Positions 25,792-34,348 of a stretch of 64,000 bases of DNA are shown one piece after another. The position numbers and the translations under genes are program-made. The stretch is from an uncultured Eggerthella sp. GTDB taxonomy: Bacteria; Actinomycetota; Coriobacteriia; Coriobacteriales; Eggerthellaceae. How positions within the stretch are numbered: position 1 is the stretch's first letter; the number at the start of each line of letters is the position of its first letter. Under the pieces are notes generated by a model. The model did not search any database, had not been told where the DNA came from, and worked only from the letters and a program-made list of their open reading frames with translations. Location of the stretch: the NCBI GenBank assembly GCA_900542065.1, contig UQLU01000005.1, forward strand, positions 62,001 through 126,000, written 5' to 3'.

Positions 25792-26872
25792 AGCTATCGC
25801 CAGCACTTCCCGATCCGCTACTCGTGCCTGAGCCACCACTGTCACCAGTGTTGTCACTGCCACCAGAACTGCTAGAGTCATTGGAGCCACTAGATCCAGC
25901 AGAACCGTTGCTGTTATTTGAATCTCCCGTATTCGTGTCCGTATTCCCCGATGGATTTTGGGCAGCAGAACCGCCAGTTTCATTCGAGTTAGCGTTGCCC
26001 GAATTGTTGCTGTCTGGGCTTTCGCTTGTCCCATTTGAACTGCCCGAAGAATTCGAAGAAGCATTATCTGAAGCAGAGGATGACTCTCCCTCAGAAGTAT
26101 TCGATTCGTTGTTGTTGTCATTCGCCTCGCTAGCTGCATTTGATGACGAATGATCATAGTTAGTTATAGCAGGTAAAATTGGCTCGGTCTTGGTACCAAT
26201 CCCCTCACCCTGTGTTGCAAACGTAATAATGCCTGCGCAAATAACAATCGCAATCAACGAAGACACTACCGACACCACCAAAACCTGACGCTGAACTTTT
26301 GCTTTTCGATTACGACGTTCGTGCGCACGGCGCAGCGCTGGGTCCTCCCCATTAGCATTAGGAGCGGTATAACGTAAATCATTCGCGCTCATCACATGAG
26401 CCGCAGCAGACTTTTCTGTTGTATTCGTGCGCGTAGGAATGAATGTCGTTTCATCTTCGGAAGAAGTTGACATCTCTTCCTCTTTCTTTATTGAAGAAGC
26501 ATCAACGCTATCCATTAACGACGTTGGTCCCACATCGCGCAGTTTATCTGCCGAAGCAGAAAGGGCCTTTTTATATATCTGCGAAGATACTGCAGATATA
26601 ACCGAGCCAATAGCAGCACCAATTAATGATCCTGCCACTCCGATAACGGAAGAAAGTAAAAATACGGTAGCAGCCGCCAAGGCACCTGCGATTACCTGGG
26701 CTATTGACAAATCGTCAAATAAGCTGCGCAAAAACCCTTGAGGTTTTGCAGCAGTTAAAGCCACTGACGGCGCTGCCGTTTCAGGAGAATTTTGGATAGT
26801 AGTGTCTTTGATGCTGGAATTAGTAACTTTATTCTGATTAGTTTGAGTGCTATGTTGTCTGGATTCTGTCAC
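25781..26872 (-). CDS. membrane protein with Ser/Asn/Gly-rich extracellular tail
   Basis: About 363 residues. There is a polar N-terminus, a hydrophobic glycine-rich hairpin (about 62-100, VIAGALAAATVFLL and IGAAIGSVISAV), a cytoplasmic linker with basic residues (RRAHERRNRKAKVQR), a membrane segment around 200-222 (VLVVSVVSSLIAIVICAGI), and about 130 residues of almost only Ser, Asn, Gly, Asp and Thr. The tail is probably outside the cell, acting as a spacer or glycosylated stalk; no LPxTG or other anchor is seen. AAGGAGG lies seven bases before GTG 26872 (TTG 26875 is the alternative). Function unknown. Confidence 0.72.
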   Translation of the reverse strand: MTESRQHSTQTNQNKVTNSSIKDTTIQNSPETAAPSVALTAAKPQGFLRSLFDDLSIAQVIAGALAAATVFLLSSVIGVAGSLIGAAIGSVISAVSSQIYKKALSASADKLRDVGPTSLMDSVDASSIKKEEEMSTSSEDETTFIPTRTNTTEKSAAAHVMSANDLRYTAPNANGEDPALRRAHERRNRKAKVQRQVLVVSVVSSLIAIVICAGIITFATQGEGIGTKTEPILPAITNYDHSSSNAASEANDNNNESNTSEGESSSASDNASSNSSGSSNGTSESPDSNNSGNANSNETGGSAAQNPSGNTDTNTGDSNNSNGSAGSSGSNDSSSSGGSDNTGDSGGSGTSSGSGSAGDSSSA

Positions 26873-26978
26873 CAAAGTGCCTCCTTCTGCTCTACTAAGC
26901 TAGCAAGCACCTAAGGTTTCTTGAAGAGCATCCATTTACTCTTCATTGATTCTTGACCACTTCGTCACTGAAATACAA

Positions 26979-27896
26979 CTAAAAAAGCATGATTGCCAAA
27001 ATGGTCATCGCGATAACACCCGCCGCAACTGTTACTACGTTCGCCAAACCAGCTAAGCCTTCATCACCTTTGAGCCACATGGTAAACACCGGACCCAAGC
27101 CAGCAGCAGGAGCCCACAGCATTGCTGCAACCACCAAACGAGTTTCGTAATCAAACGGTAAGAACATAAACAAAGCAGCGCAGAGCAATCCCGATAAAAT
27201 AAAACGGCAAAGAACAATGCGAACTAACTGACCAACTTTGCTGCGATCGATCGTAAAGTTGACCATCAACCCTAAAAGCAACATGGCAAGAAACGAATTT
27301 GCCTCAGCAATAGGATGAATAAACGTAGCTGCTTGCTGAGGAATTTGTACTCCTGCAACAGCCAAAATCACCAGCAAGGCATACAAGTCAAAGGGCACTG
27401 ACTTTATCAGGCGTTGCAGTGCAAGCAATATTCTTCCCGCTAGCGATGTTCCCTTTTCCACCAAAGCGCTCGTAAACGGGTAAATGCCGCCATTAGTCAT
27501 GAGTGCATTTCCTGCATCAAACAAACAAATTGCAACAATAGTATGAGAGGGAAACATTGCCATAGCGAAAGGCAAAACGAAGTTACCTATGTTGTAACCG
27601 GAGATATTGCACATCATAAATACACGACGATCACGATCTTCGCGCCAAGTAATAAGCATGGCAACAAACCATGGAATAAAACAACATATGAAGCCGACCG
27701 CTACCAACAAAATGAAAGACGGATTAAACTCCGACGTTACAAAAGCATAGAAAATTGCACACGGAACCGTGATGTTGAATACGATTTTGGAAAGAATATC
27801 AATAAAGACGTGAGGGATTTTAATAAAACGAGGCATCACCACCCCCAAAAGGATGATGGCCGTCAACGATGCTACTGTTAAAAGCGCATTTTCCAT
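26979..27896 (-). CDS. AEC-family transporter (auxin efflux carrier superfamily)
   Basis: A 305-residue membrane protein with about ten helices in two inverted halves, typical of bacterial AEC carriers for dicarboxylates such as malate or for amino acid derivatives. Recognisable stretches are FNITVPCAIFYAF in helix 2, NISGYNIGNFVLPFAMAMF in helix 4 and MLLLGLMVNFTIDRSKVGQL in the second half. The gene precedes nothing on the same strand for 100 bases. No metabolic partner is adjacent, so the substrate is unknown. Confidence 0.85.
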   Translation of the reverse strand: MENALLTVASLTAIILLGVVMPRFIKIPHVFIDILSKIVFNITVPCAIFYAFVTSEFNPSFILLVAVGFICCFIPWFVAMLITWREDRDRRVFMMCNISGYNIGNFVLPFAMAMFPSHTIVAICLFDAGNALMTNGGIYPFTSALVEKGTSLAGRILLALQRLIKSVPFDLYALLVILAVAGVQIPQQAATFIHPIAEANSFLAMLLLGLMVNFTIDRSKVGQLVRIVLCRFILSGLLCAALFMFLPFDYETRLVVAAMLWAPAAGLGPVFTMWLKGDEGLAGLANVVTVAAGVIAMTILAIMLF

Positions 27897-27940
27897 ATTT
27901 GAGATAATAACGCTTTATGAACCTGTTCAAATACTCCAAA

Positions 27941-28756
27941 TTAATGCATGAAGTCTTTCAAATTAAGCAAGTATTGCGCATTTTTATTTATAACACCAGC
28001 TAGATAGTCTACTTCGCATTTTCGAATAGCAGCCAAATTAGCAATCGCTTCGTAGAGCTCATCTTGAACTTGCTTAAAAGTGTAAGGAACTGAAGGAATT
28101 TCATTGTTTTGAATCGTAACGAAAGGCGCATCCGTTTCTAGAAGAAGACGGTTTTCTGGAATTGCTTTAACGTATTCGCGACCTCGCTTCAAGGCAAGCA
28201 TTCGCTTGCTAACCGAAAAATAACACCCTTGCTGAATGGCATACCTTAGATGCTCAGACGATCCTGAAAACCAATGAAAAATACCTTTGCACTGCTTCAG
28301 CGCACCGCTCTTTTCAAGACAGGTAAATAGTTCTGGATACGCCTGAACGCAATGAAGAGAAAAGAGCATTTGTCCTCGGTCCGTACAACGTTTCAAGATG
28401 TGCTTAAGAACCCTTAGTTGCCACTCCTTTGTATGGACGCGGCGGGAAGAAAAATCCAACCCGATTTCCCCAATACAACTTGCCGAAGAGAAAAGGCTAT
28501 CGAATTCGTTAAGTAGACGCGCTACTTCTTCTTCAGTATCGGGAACCCACCACGGATGAATACCAAGGGCAGGAAAAACAAACCGAGGGTCGTTGCCAGA
28601 AAACACGCTTCGAAACGCACGATAATCACAGGGCGTAGCACTTACTGCCAAAACGCAGGTATGCGCAAGCTCTGCTTCCTGAACAAATCGACAAGGATCT
28701 GCCATGAATCCAACATGACAATGCATATCACTTAATGCCCTATCGCTCGATGCCAT
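27941..28756 (-). CDS. TatD-family metal-dependent hydrolase
   Basis: A 271-residue TIM-barrel hydrolase. Visible ligands and motifs are DMHCHVGF (N-terminal HxH), IGEIGLDFS (bridging Glu), LFSLHCVQAY (His) and LLLETDAPF (Asp). TatD proteins are metal-dependent deoxyribonucleases or D-aminoacyl-tRNA deacylase-like enzymes; the exact activity here is open. The motif LDFS differs from the usual LDYY/LDFH, and overall the chain is divergent. AAAGGGT precedes the ATG. Divergent from the MBL-fold gene. Confidence 0.83.
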   Translation of the reverse strand: MASSDRALSDMHCHVGFMADPCRFVQEAELAHTCVLAVSATPCDYRAFRSVFSGNDPRFVFPALGIHPWWVPDTEEEVARLLNEFDSLFSSASCIGEIGLDFSSRRVHTKEWQLRVLKHILKRCTDRGQMLFSLHCVQAYPELFTCLEKSGALKQCKGIFHWFSGSSEHLRYAIQQGCYFSVSKRMLALKRGREYVKAIPENRLLLETDAPFVTIQNNEIPSVPYTFKQVQDELYEAIANLAAIRKCEVDYLAGVINKNAQYLLNLKDFMH

Positions 28757-28854
28757 GTTTTACCCTTTCGTAAATTCCCCTTCATCATCCTAACGCAACT
28801 ATCGCGTAATTTGATAGGCTGTAGCGGGGACAAAAATACGTCGGGGGAGTACGT

Positions 28855-29907
28855 ATGGCAGCTAAATACTTAGACCAATACAACAACGGAAACATGGAAC
28901 AACTTTTTCCAGGAATTTACCGCGTTCCTGTTCCCTTGCCAGACAACCCACTTGAATTTTTGAACTCCTACTTCATCCTTAGCGAAGATAAGACAACTAT
29001 TATTGATGTAGGATTCGACCACCCCGCTTGCGAAGCGGCACTCGAAAACGCTCTTCATGCCCTGGGACGCGATTGGGAATCAGTTGAAATCGTTCTTACC
29101 CATTCCCATCCTGACCATACCAGCAACTTGGATCGCATCTGGCGACGCTGGATGCGCATCTATGCCAACATGCATTCATTTCAAGAAGTGCAAAATTTGA
29201 TGAATATCCAATCACCTGTCTTCAATCCTCTGATTGGACATCTTCTTCAGCCCGATAAAATATATGGCCGCAGTATGCAAAAACGCGATGCAAACACCTA
29301 TCGCGTAAGCGCAGAATTGCTTCCGCTCAAAAATCAACCTGACCTGTTTTATCTTGCTGATGGTGATGTATATCGCAACGGATCGTATCGATTCCAGGTT
29401 ATTACCACACCAGGACACGATGATTGGCACATCTGCCTTTACGAACCCACCATTAAAGTGCTTATCGCAGGAGACCACGTACTAGAGCGCATCACTCCAA
29501 GCATTATGAGTTGGATTACCTCTTACGATGCCTTGAAAGAATTCTTCAACAGCCTTGATAAGGTTCGCGATTTAGATGTTGATCTCATCTTACCTGGACA
29601 CGGCAAACCCTTTACGGGGGTTGCTCAACGCGTAGATTTCCTTAAGCAGTTCCATAAAAACCGTCTAGAAGAACTCTATGAACTAGTAGCCGACGGACAT
29701 GCAAGCCTAATAGATATCGCTCGCAGCGCTTCTTGGAAGCATCCCAATTGGGATGAATGGACCATAGACCAGAAGTTCTATTCACTCGGAGAGACGCTGG
29801 CCCACTTGATCTATCTTGTTAACGCAGGTCGCATCACGCTTACCGTTTGTGAAAACAAGCGTCGTTTCTACATAGCGGATCAATGGGAAGTTCGCCGCGC
29901 CGAATAA
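28855..29907 (+). CDS. MBL-fold metallo-hydrolase
   Basis: A 350-residue metallo-beta-lactamase-fold enzyme with THSHPDHTSNL (HxHxDH, about residues 80-90), TTPGHDDWHICLY (second His), LIAGDHVLERITPSI (Asp) and LPGHGKPFTG (last His). All five metal ligands are visible. The region after residue 250 adds a helical, winged-helix-like tail (LEELYELVADGHASLIDIA), seen in LACTB2-type and related hydrolases. GGGGGAG precedes the ATG. Substrate unknown, perhaps a thioester or nucleic acid. Confidence 0.88.
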   Translation: MAAKYLDQYNNGNMEQLFPGIYRVPVPLPDNPLEFLNSYFILSEDKTTIIDVGFDHPACEAALENALHALGRDWESVEIVLTHSHPDHTSNLDRIWRRWMRIYANMHSFQEVQNLMNIQSPVFNPLIGHLLQPDKIYGRSMQKRDANTYRVSAELLPLKNQPDLFYLADGDVYRNGSYRFQVITTPGHDDWHICLYEPTIKVLIAGDHVLERITPSIMSWITSYDALKEFFNSLDKVRDLDVDLILPGHGKPFTGVAQRVDFLKQFHKNRLEELYELVADGHASLIDIARSASWKHPNWDEWTIDQKFYSLGETLAHLIYLVNAGRITLTVCENKRRFYIADQWEVRRAE

Positions 29908-29943
29908 GTGAAGCTTGTTTGCAGGTTTTACAGTCTTTCTTAT

Positions 29944-30143
29944 ATAAAGACAATCACTATTTTGGGAAGAGAAATTCTGGAGCGCCACTTTTCAAGGATT
30001 CATTAAAAACGAAGCCCCAGATTAGCAAGAATTATTATTGGGATACCCAAAACTTGCGTGCGTTCTTTTCGCTTCGTTATGAGAATTCTTGAAAAGTGAA
30101 AAAGCGCGGAGGTTTCTCTTAACGAAATAGTGATTGCCTTTAT
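29944..30143. repeat. 200-bp foldback element (MITE-like or long hairpin)
   Basis: The left arm 29944-30015 and right arm 30071-30143 are imperfect inverted copies of about 72 bases. Shared blocks include CAATCACTATTT, AAGAGAAA, CACTTTTCAAG and AACGAAGC. The 55-base centre folds again (GCAAG...CTTGC around TTGGG-ATA-CCCAA). It lies between convergent genes. There is no coding frame and no clear target duplication. It could be a miniature transposable element or a very stable RNA hairpin. Confidence 0.8.
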
Positions 30144-30160
30144 TCTGAAAAATCCTGAAT

Positions 30161-30193
30161 AAAAAGTAGCTGCACCTTGTTTGATGCAGCCAC
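30161..30193 (-). terminator. terminator after the usp gene
   Basis: On the minus strand GTGGCTGCA, ten-base loop, TGCAGCTAC (one G-T pair), then TTTTT. It lies 60 bases past the usp stop. Confidence 0.85.
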
Positions 30194-30253
30194 ATATCAG
30201 ATAAGCAAATATCGTTTAAGCAAGCTCGTTAAAGCTTAGCAGGAAGAACGTAT

Positions 30254-31129
30254 TTATTCTTCTCCTTGTTCATGAACAATAATGGTAGGAATCTCTAAGC
30301 GAGAAAGCACGCCAAACGTTACCGATCCAAACAGCGCGCGGCTAACGCGGGATCGAGCATGGGTACCCAGCAAAAGCATTCGCTTGCCTTTAGCGCATTC
30401 CATAATTACCTGAGTTGGAGAAGAACCCTCAACAGAGCGACCCGTTACCTCAAGCTCAGGATACTTTTCCTTAATCTGAGCAATCAGTGTATCGAGTTTG
30501 CGCTGGAACATTTCACCAACTGGCTGCAAGCCGCCGCCCATAACTTCAGCCGAGCGAGCAAGCAACGTTGGAACGCCCCATGCAGAAACAAGTTCCAAAG
30601 GCTCATTGAAGGCAAGAGCCATGTTTACACCCGTTACCACAGCATCGTTGCTAGTGTCATCAGGACCAACGCCTACCATGATGCCATGTCCGCTATGATC
30701 TGGTGTGTAATCAGAAGGAATAACTGCTGTTGCTGTTTTAGAGCCACTAGCAACGCGCAGGCCCTTTGCGCCAAAAACACGTTCTCCAACTGTTTTGTTG
30801 TGATGAGAACCAAGCACCACGATGTCGTGATCTTCGGATGCAGCAATCAAAGCTTCAACAATATCTCCCCTACCTACGGTTGTATGAACCGTAAGAGCAG
30901 GATAGTTCTCTGCAATACGTTCTTGTGCGGAACCCAACACATTGTCTACTGCAGTCTGCAAAATCTTTTCATCGGAACCAGCCAAACGAGCCGATCCAGG
31001 ATCGATAACTGCCAATAACGTAATTTGAGCACCTTCAGTTTTGTTTGCCAAGGCGGTAGCCCAATCCAGCGCACACTGGCTGCGATCACTGCCGTCAATA
31101 CCAACAAGAATGTTTTTCATGGTATTCAA
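30254..31129 (-). CDS. universal stress protein, two-domain
   Basis: A 291-residue protein made of two tandem Usp domains (about 1-145 and 150-290). Domain 1 starts ILVGIDGSDRSQCALDWA and has GSHHNKTVGERVFGAKG. Domain 2 starts GIMVGVGPDDTSNDAVVTGV and ends with LLLGTHARSRVSRALFGSVTFGVL, the G-2x-G-9x-G(S) nucleotide-binding pattern. Tandem Usp proteins are common in Actinobacteria and usually bind ATP in dormancy or energy stress. It is last in a three-gene unit after a phosphate transporter and a small membrane protein (gap 14 bases), which suggests a link to phosphate or energy status. Confidence 0.9.
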   Translation of the reverse strand: MNTMKNILVGIDGSDRSQCALDWATALANKTEGAQITLLAVIDPGSARLAGSDEKILQTAVDNVLGSAQERIAENYPALTVHTTVGRGDIVEALIAASEDHDIVVLGSHHNKTVGERVFGAKGLRVASGSKTATAVIPSDYTPDHSGHGIMVGVGPDDTSNDAVVTGVNMALAFNEPLELVSAWGVPTLLARSAEVMGGGLQPVGEMFQRKLDTLIAQIKEKYPELEVTGRSVEGSSPTQVIMECAKGKRMLLLGTHARSRVSRALFGSVTFGVLSRLEIPTIIVHEQGEE

Positions 31130-31143
31130 TCTCTCCTAACAGC

Positions 31144-31371
31144 CTAGTGGAACATTGGAATCATGAGCCACAGTGCAAACAGCACCACCAGAATACAAGC
31201 AGCAAAACAAGCAACGGAAGCAATGCGAGAGCCCATAAAGCCACTACCTTCCTGCTCCGCAGCGGCACTACGTGCCCACAAACGAAGACCCGTTGCATAC
31301 ATGGTGCCAATGCCACCTGCAATAACTACGGCAACAACGAGTACCGTAACGAAATTCATTACTTCTTCCAT
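31144..31371 (-). CDS. small two-helix membrane protein between pit and usp
   Basis: A 75-residue protein with two hydrophobic helices (about 5-28 and 48-72) joined by a polar loop (RLWARSAAAEQEGSGFMGS). ATG 31371 has GGGG six bases upstream; a GTG directly before it opens the frame. It lies 14 bases after the phosphate transporter stop and 14 bases before usp, so it is co-transcribed. No family was recognised. Its position suggests an accessory subunit for the phosphate transporter (inference). Confidence 0.7.
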   Translation of the reverse strand: MEEVMNFVTVLVVAVVIAGGIGTMYATGLRLWARSAAAEQEGSGFMGSRIASVACFAACILVVLFALWLMIPMFH

Positions 31372-31385
31372 CACATTCCCCTCTC

Positions 31386-32546
31386 TTATGCAGCAGCCGT
31401 AGCTTGTTGTTTGTTGTCGAGGTTGATCTTGACCTCGGTACCCTCGTTAACATTAAGAGAGTTAACAGGATTACGACGAGACAAGCGGAAGATAACTATT
31501 GCGATAATAGCTGCCATTACAACAACCGCAGCGGTACCGAATACATTGATCTTCGCCACCGAACAAGCAGCTGCAGCAATAATGCCTGCTGCTGGGAACG
31601 TGATAAGCCAAGCGATAAGCATGCGACCTGCAACACCCCAGTTAACTTCGTTACCCTTCTTGCCCAAGCCAACGCCAATAATAGAACCAGAGCAAACCTG
31701 GGTGGTGGAAAGAGCAAAACCAAGGTGGGAAGAAACCAAAATAGTAGTTGCAGAACTTGCTTCAGCAGCAAAGCCCTGAGGAGTATTAATTTCCGTTAGG
31801 CCCTTGCCAAGGGTACGAATTACGCGCCAACCGCCCATGTACGTACCCAAAGCGATTGCCAAACCACATGCGGCAATTACCCATAATTGCGGATCGGAAC
31901 CAGAAGGCTGAACACCTACGGCAATTAACGTAAGAGTAATGATGCCCATGGTTTTCTGAGCGTCGTTGGTACCATGAGAAAGCGCTACCAAGCAAGCGGT
32001 AACGGTCTGACCATGACGGAAGCCATTTTCGATATATTTTTCATCCAAGGATTTAACAATAAAGTAAATGAGCTTAACTGCGAGAAATGCTGCAAGACCA
32101 GCAACCACAGGAGATACCAATGCAGGAATAAGAACCTTCGTGAGTACTGCAAAGAAATTAACGCCCTGAGTACCAGCACCAACGATAACAGCGCCTACGA
32201 GTCCGCCAAACAAAGCATGAGAGGAACTGGAAGGAAGGCCTACCAGCCACGTAAGCAAATTCCAAATAATTGCACCCAACAAGCCTGCCAGGATAAATTC
32301 AGGTGCAATAGTTACTGCCTGTTCGTTAATAAGACCGCCTGAAATGGTGTTTGCAACTTCTGTAGAAAGAAAAGCACCGATAAGGTTTAACGTACCTGCA
32401 GCAATAACTGCTGTTTTTGGCTTCAAAGCGCCCGTAGCAATAGAAGTTGCCATGGCATTTGCCGTGTCATGGAAGCCATTCGTAAAGTCGAACGTAAGGG
32501 CAACAATAATTACTAAGCCCACGACGACAAGAGTAGCGATATCCAT
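31386..32546 (-). CDS. pit: inorganic phosphate transporter, PiT family
   Basis: A 386-residue low-affinity phosphate (metal-phosphate) permease. The two PiT signature repeats are clear: FDFTNGFHDTANAMATSIA near the N-terminus and ALSHGTNDAQKTMGIITL in the second half, with hydrophobic helices around them. The start MDIATLVV (ATG 32546) is preferred over the in-frame ATG at 32609 because the extra 21 residues are basic and unlike the family; AGGAGG lies about 12 bases upstream. It is first in the pit-small membrane protein-usp unit. Confidence 0.93.
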   Translation of the reverse strand: MDIATLVVVGLVIIVALTFDFTNGFHDTANAMATSIATGALKPKTAVIAAGTLNLIGAFLSTEVANTISGGLINEQAVTIAPEFILAGLLGAIIWNLLTWLVGLPSSSSHALFGGLVGAVIVGAGTQGVNFFAVLTKVLIPALVSPVVAGLAAFLAVKLIYFIVKSLDEKYIENGFRHGQTVTACLVALSHGTNDAQKTMGIITLTLIAVGVQPSGSDPQLWVIAACGLAIALGTYMGGWRVIRTLGKGLTEINTPQGFAAEASSATTILVSSHLGFALSTTQVCSGSIIGVGLGKKGNEVNWGVAGRMLIAWLITFPAAGIIAAAACSVAKINVFGTAAVVVMAAIIAIVIFRLSRRNPVNSLNVNEGTEVKINLDNKQQATAAA

Positions 32547-32952
32547 ACTCTTCTTGTTCCTCCTTTTAATGGATATTTGCCTTAATCGCAGGTTCGAAAC
32601 AACGTGCATGCCTCTTGCCTGTTCCGCTACGAAACACGCAGTTTTCCCCGCATCTCATAACGTCTAGGCAAGAATAGCAAGGCAAATGTTAAAAGGATGT
32701 AAGATGGAGTTAAGTATTGTTAACCTTTGAAATGTATCGAAAATTGCGCGTTAATAACATGTTCACACTACGCTAAACTATCAGGATTACTTTGCTTTTT
32801 CCGCTGTTTAATAAATCTAAGAAATAGCTGTTTATCGAATTTGCGCTCTGTTGTATTACTCGCACGGTGATATTCGTGTTGTTTGCGCCGTATTGTTTGC
32901 ATCACATTACGTGCACTGCATTACTTCCGTCGCATTGCCAGCTTTATTTTCT
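32547..32952. other. gap upstream of pit, downstream of an MFS gene
   Basis: A 406-base AT-rich gap with the pit promoter. The part nearest the MFS stop (about 32850-32945) is a run of degenerate direct repeats built around GTAATG/AATAC and TGCAC/GCGCAAA on the minus strand with a 13-16 base period. No consensus promoter, Pho box or ORF could be supported. Confidence 0.4.
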
Positions 32953-34254
32953 TTATTTCACCTTATTAGGGCTTTGCTCGTTAAACGCGCGAGCCGCTCT
33001 TCTATCAAGCACCAAATACAGACCAACTATGATAATGGCAGCCGCAATCATCATGGCAAATAAGGTGAGATAGGAACTGAGATACGTTCCTGTTGCCTCC
33101 ATAAGAAAGCCTGGTAAGAAGGTAAAGATAAATCCACCAAGAGCATAGGCAATCTGAAAGTTTCTAATTGTCTTAACCTGCTGACCACGCGGAGCCAATT
33201 CAATAGACCAAATAGAAATACCCACAGTTCCAAGAGCTAAGCCTAAGCTATACAGAACAACTCCAGAAAATGCGAAATTATGATTGCCCATGTCAGAAAG
33301 ACAAAGAAGAAGCATTCCTGCAATAAACAGGCAGAAGAACGCAAATGAACCCTTACACGTACCCACTTTGTCAAAAATCATTCCCATGAAAAGCTTAGAC
33401 AAGGTAAGGCAAGCACCACTGATAGAAACTAAAAATGCGGCATATTCCGTAGTGAATCCCTCAGAGGTAAACAAAACTGCTAAATAATTAGATCCACCCA
33501 CGGAAACGCATCCAATAAATACCATCGCGATAAATACCACGGGAACCATTTTCGGTGGCAGATTTCGGCTGATTCGGGTATTGGATTTCTTCGGTTTGCT
33601 CTTGCCTGTTTCCAACTGAATGTCATCTTGCTGACTTAGCTTAGGATCGACATAGGCGCTCAAACCAATATCCTCAGGCTTGTTTCGAAGCAATAGATAC
33701 AACAAAGCACCATCAGCAAGTGCCAGTAAACCTTCAGCAGCAAAAGCCGAAGAAAGAGAAAGTGCACTTTCCAGCGCAACAACAGCAGGAGGTATAACAA
33801 CTGCAGCAACACCCGAGCCAACCGCAGCAACACCTGCCGCAGTTGCGACATGATCTTTAAACCAACGACCTATAAGCATAGTAGAAGCCACCATGCCACC
33901 AAAGCCATATCCCAGACCCGTTAAAACTGACCCTACGCAAAGACCTACAAAGTTAGAAGTGCAAAGGGCATACGTTACGAAACCTGCACCTACAAAAAAC
34001 GACGCAATAGCAACGCCTCTTCTACAATCTAGCTTCTCGTAATAGCGCGCAACCAAAAACATCGCAATAAGGGAAACGAAGGTTCGCACTGAAATAACAA
34101 TAGAACCTCCTGAATGACCGACGCCAGGAAGTTCAACAAGATAGGGTTGGTACACCGAAAAAGAGGTTGAAGCTAAGCCAACATTAGTAAAGAGCAGCAA
34201 AAAACAGCATCCACATATCACTTTTTCATAATGACGCTTTAATGCAGAAATCAT
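32953..34254 (-). CDS. MFS transporter (OFA/monocarboxylate-like)
   Basis: A 433-residue twelve-helix major facilitator. Features are YYEKLDCRRGVAIASFF (motif A region after helix 2), VGLCVGSVLTGLGYGFGGMV, and a long polar middle loop (about 195-230, KLSQQDDIQLETGKSKPKKS). The second half starts at PKMVPVVFIAMVFIGC. Overall it resembles oxalate/formate and monocarboxylate MFS members. ATG 34254 is used; the frame also opens at GTG 34281, where no ribosome site is seen. The substrate is unknown, but the upstream D-2-hydroxyacid dehydrogenase on the same strand may hint at a hydroxy- or oxo-acid. Confidence 0.82.
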   Translation of the reverse strand: MISALKRHYEKVICGCCFLLLFTNVGLASTSFSVYQPYLVELPGVGHSGGSIVISVRTFVSLIAMFLVARYYEKLDCRRGVAIASFFVGAGFVTYALCTSNFVGLCVGSVLTGLGYGFGGMVASTMLIGRWFKDHVATAAGVAAVGSGVAAVVIPPAVVALESALSLSSAFAAEGLLALADGALLYLLLRNKPEDIGLSAYVDPKLSQQDDIQLETGKSKPKKSNTRISRNLPPKMVPVVFIAMVFIGCVSVGGSNYLAVLFTSEGFTTEYAAFLVSISGACLTLSKLFMGMIFDKVGTCKGSFAFFCLFIAGMLLLCLSDMGNHNFAFSGVVLYSLGLALGTVGISIWSIELAPRGQQVKTIRNFQIAYALGGFIFTFLPGFLMEATGTYLSSYLTLFAMMIAAAIIIVGLYLVLDRRAARAFNEQSPNKVK

Positions 34255-34283
34255 GTACCAACACCACAGTAGTTTAAACACAG

Positions 34284-34306
34284 CGGCAGGACCATAAGTC
34301 CTGCCG
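34284..34306 (-). terminator. perfect hairpin between the dehydrogenase and MFS genes
   Basis: CGGCAGGAC, loop CATAA, GTCCTGCCG. The 9-bp stem is perfect but is not followed by a strong T-run on either strand, so it could be a weak terminator, an mRNA processing or stability hairpin, or an operator. Confidence 0.5.
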
Positions 34307-34348
34307 TACGACGTTACCTTTTAGACGTTTGCTCTTGTGAGTATACGC

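Noticed and set aside
30359..31018. 219-residue plus-strand frame opposite usp
   Set aside because: It is antisense to a clear two-domain universal stress protein; the composition is not protein-like.
32610..32900. Pho box upstream of the phosphate transporter
   Set aside because: Single GTTCAC-like and GTTAAC words occur, but not as the direct repeats with fixed spacing needed.
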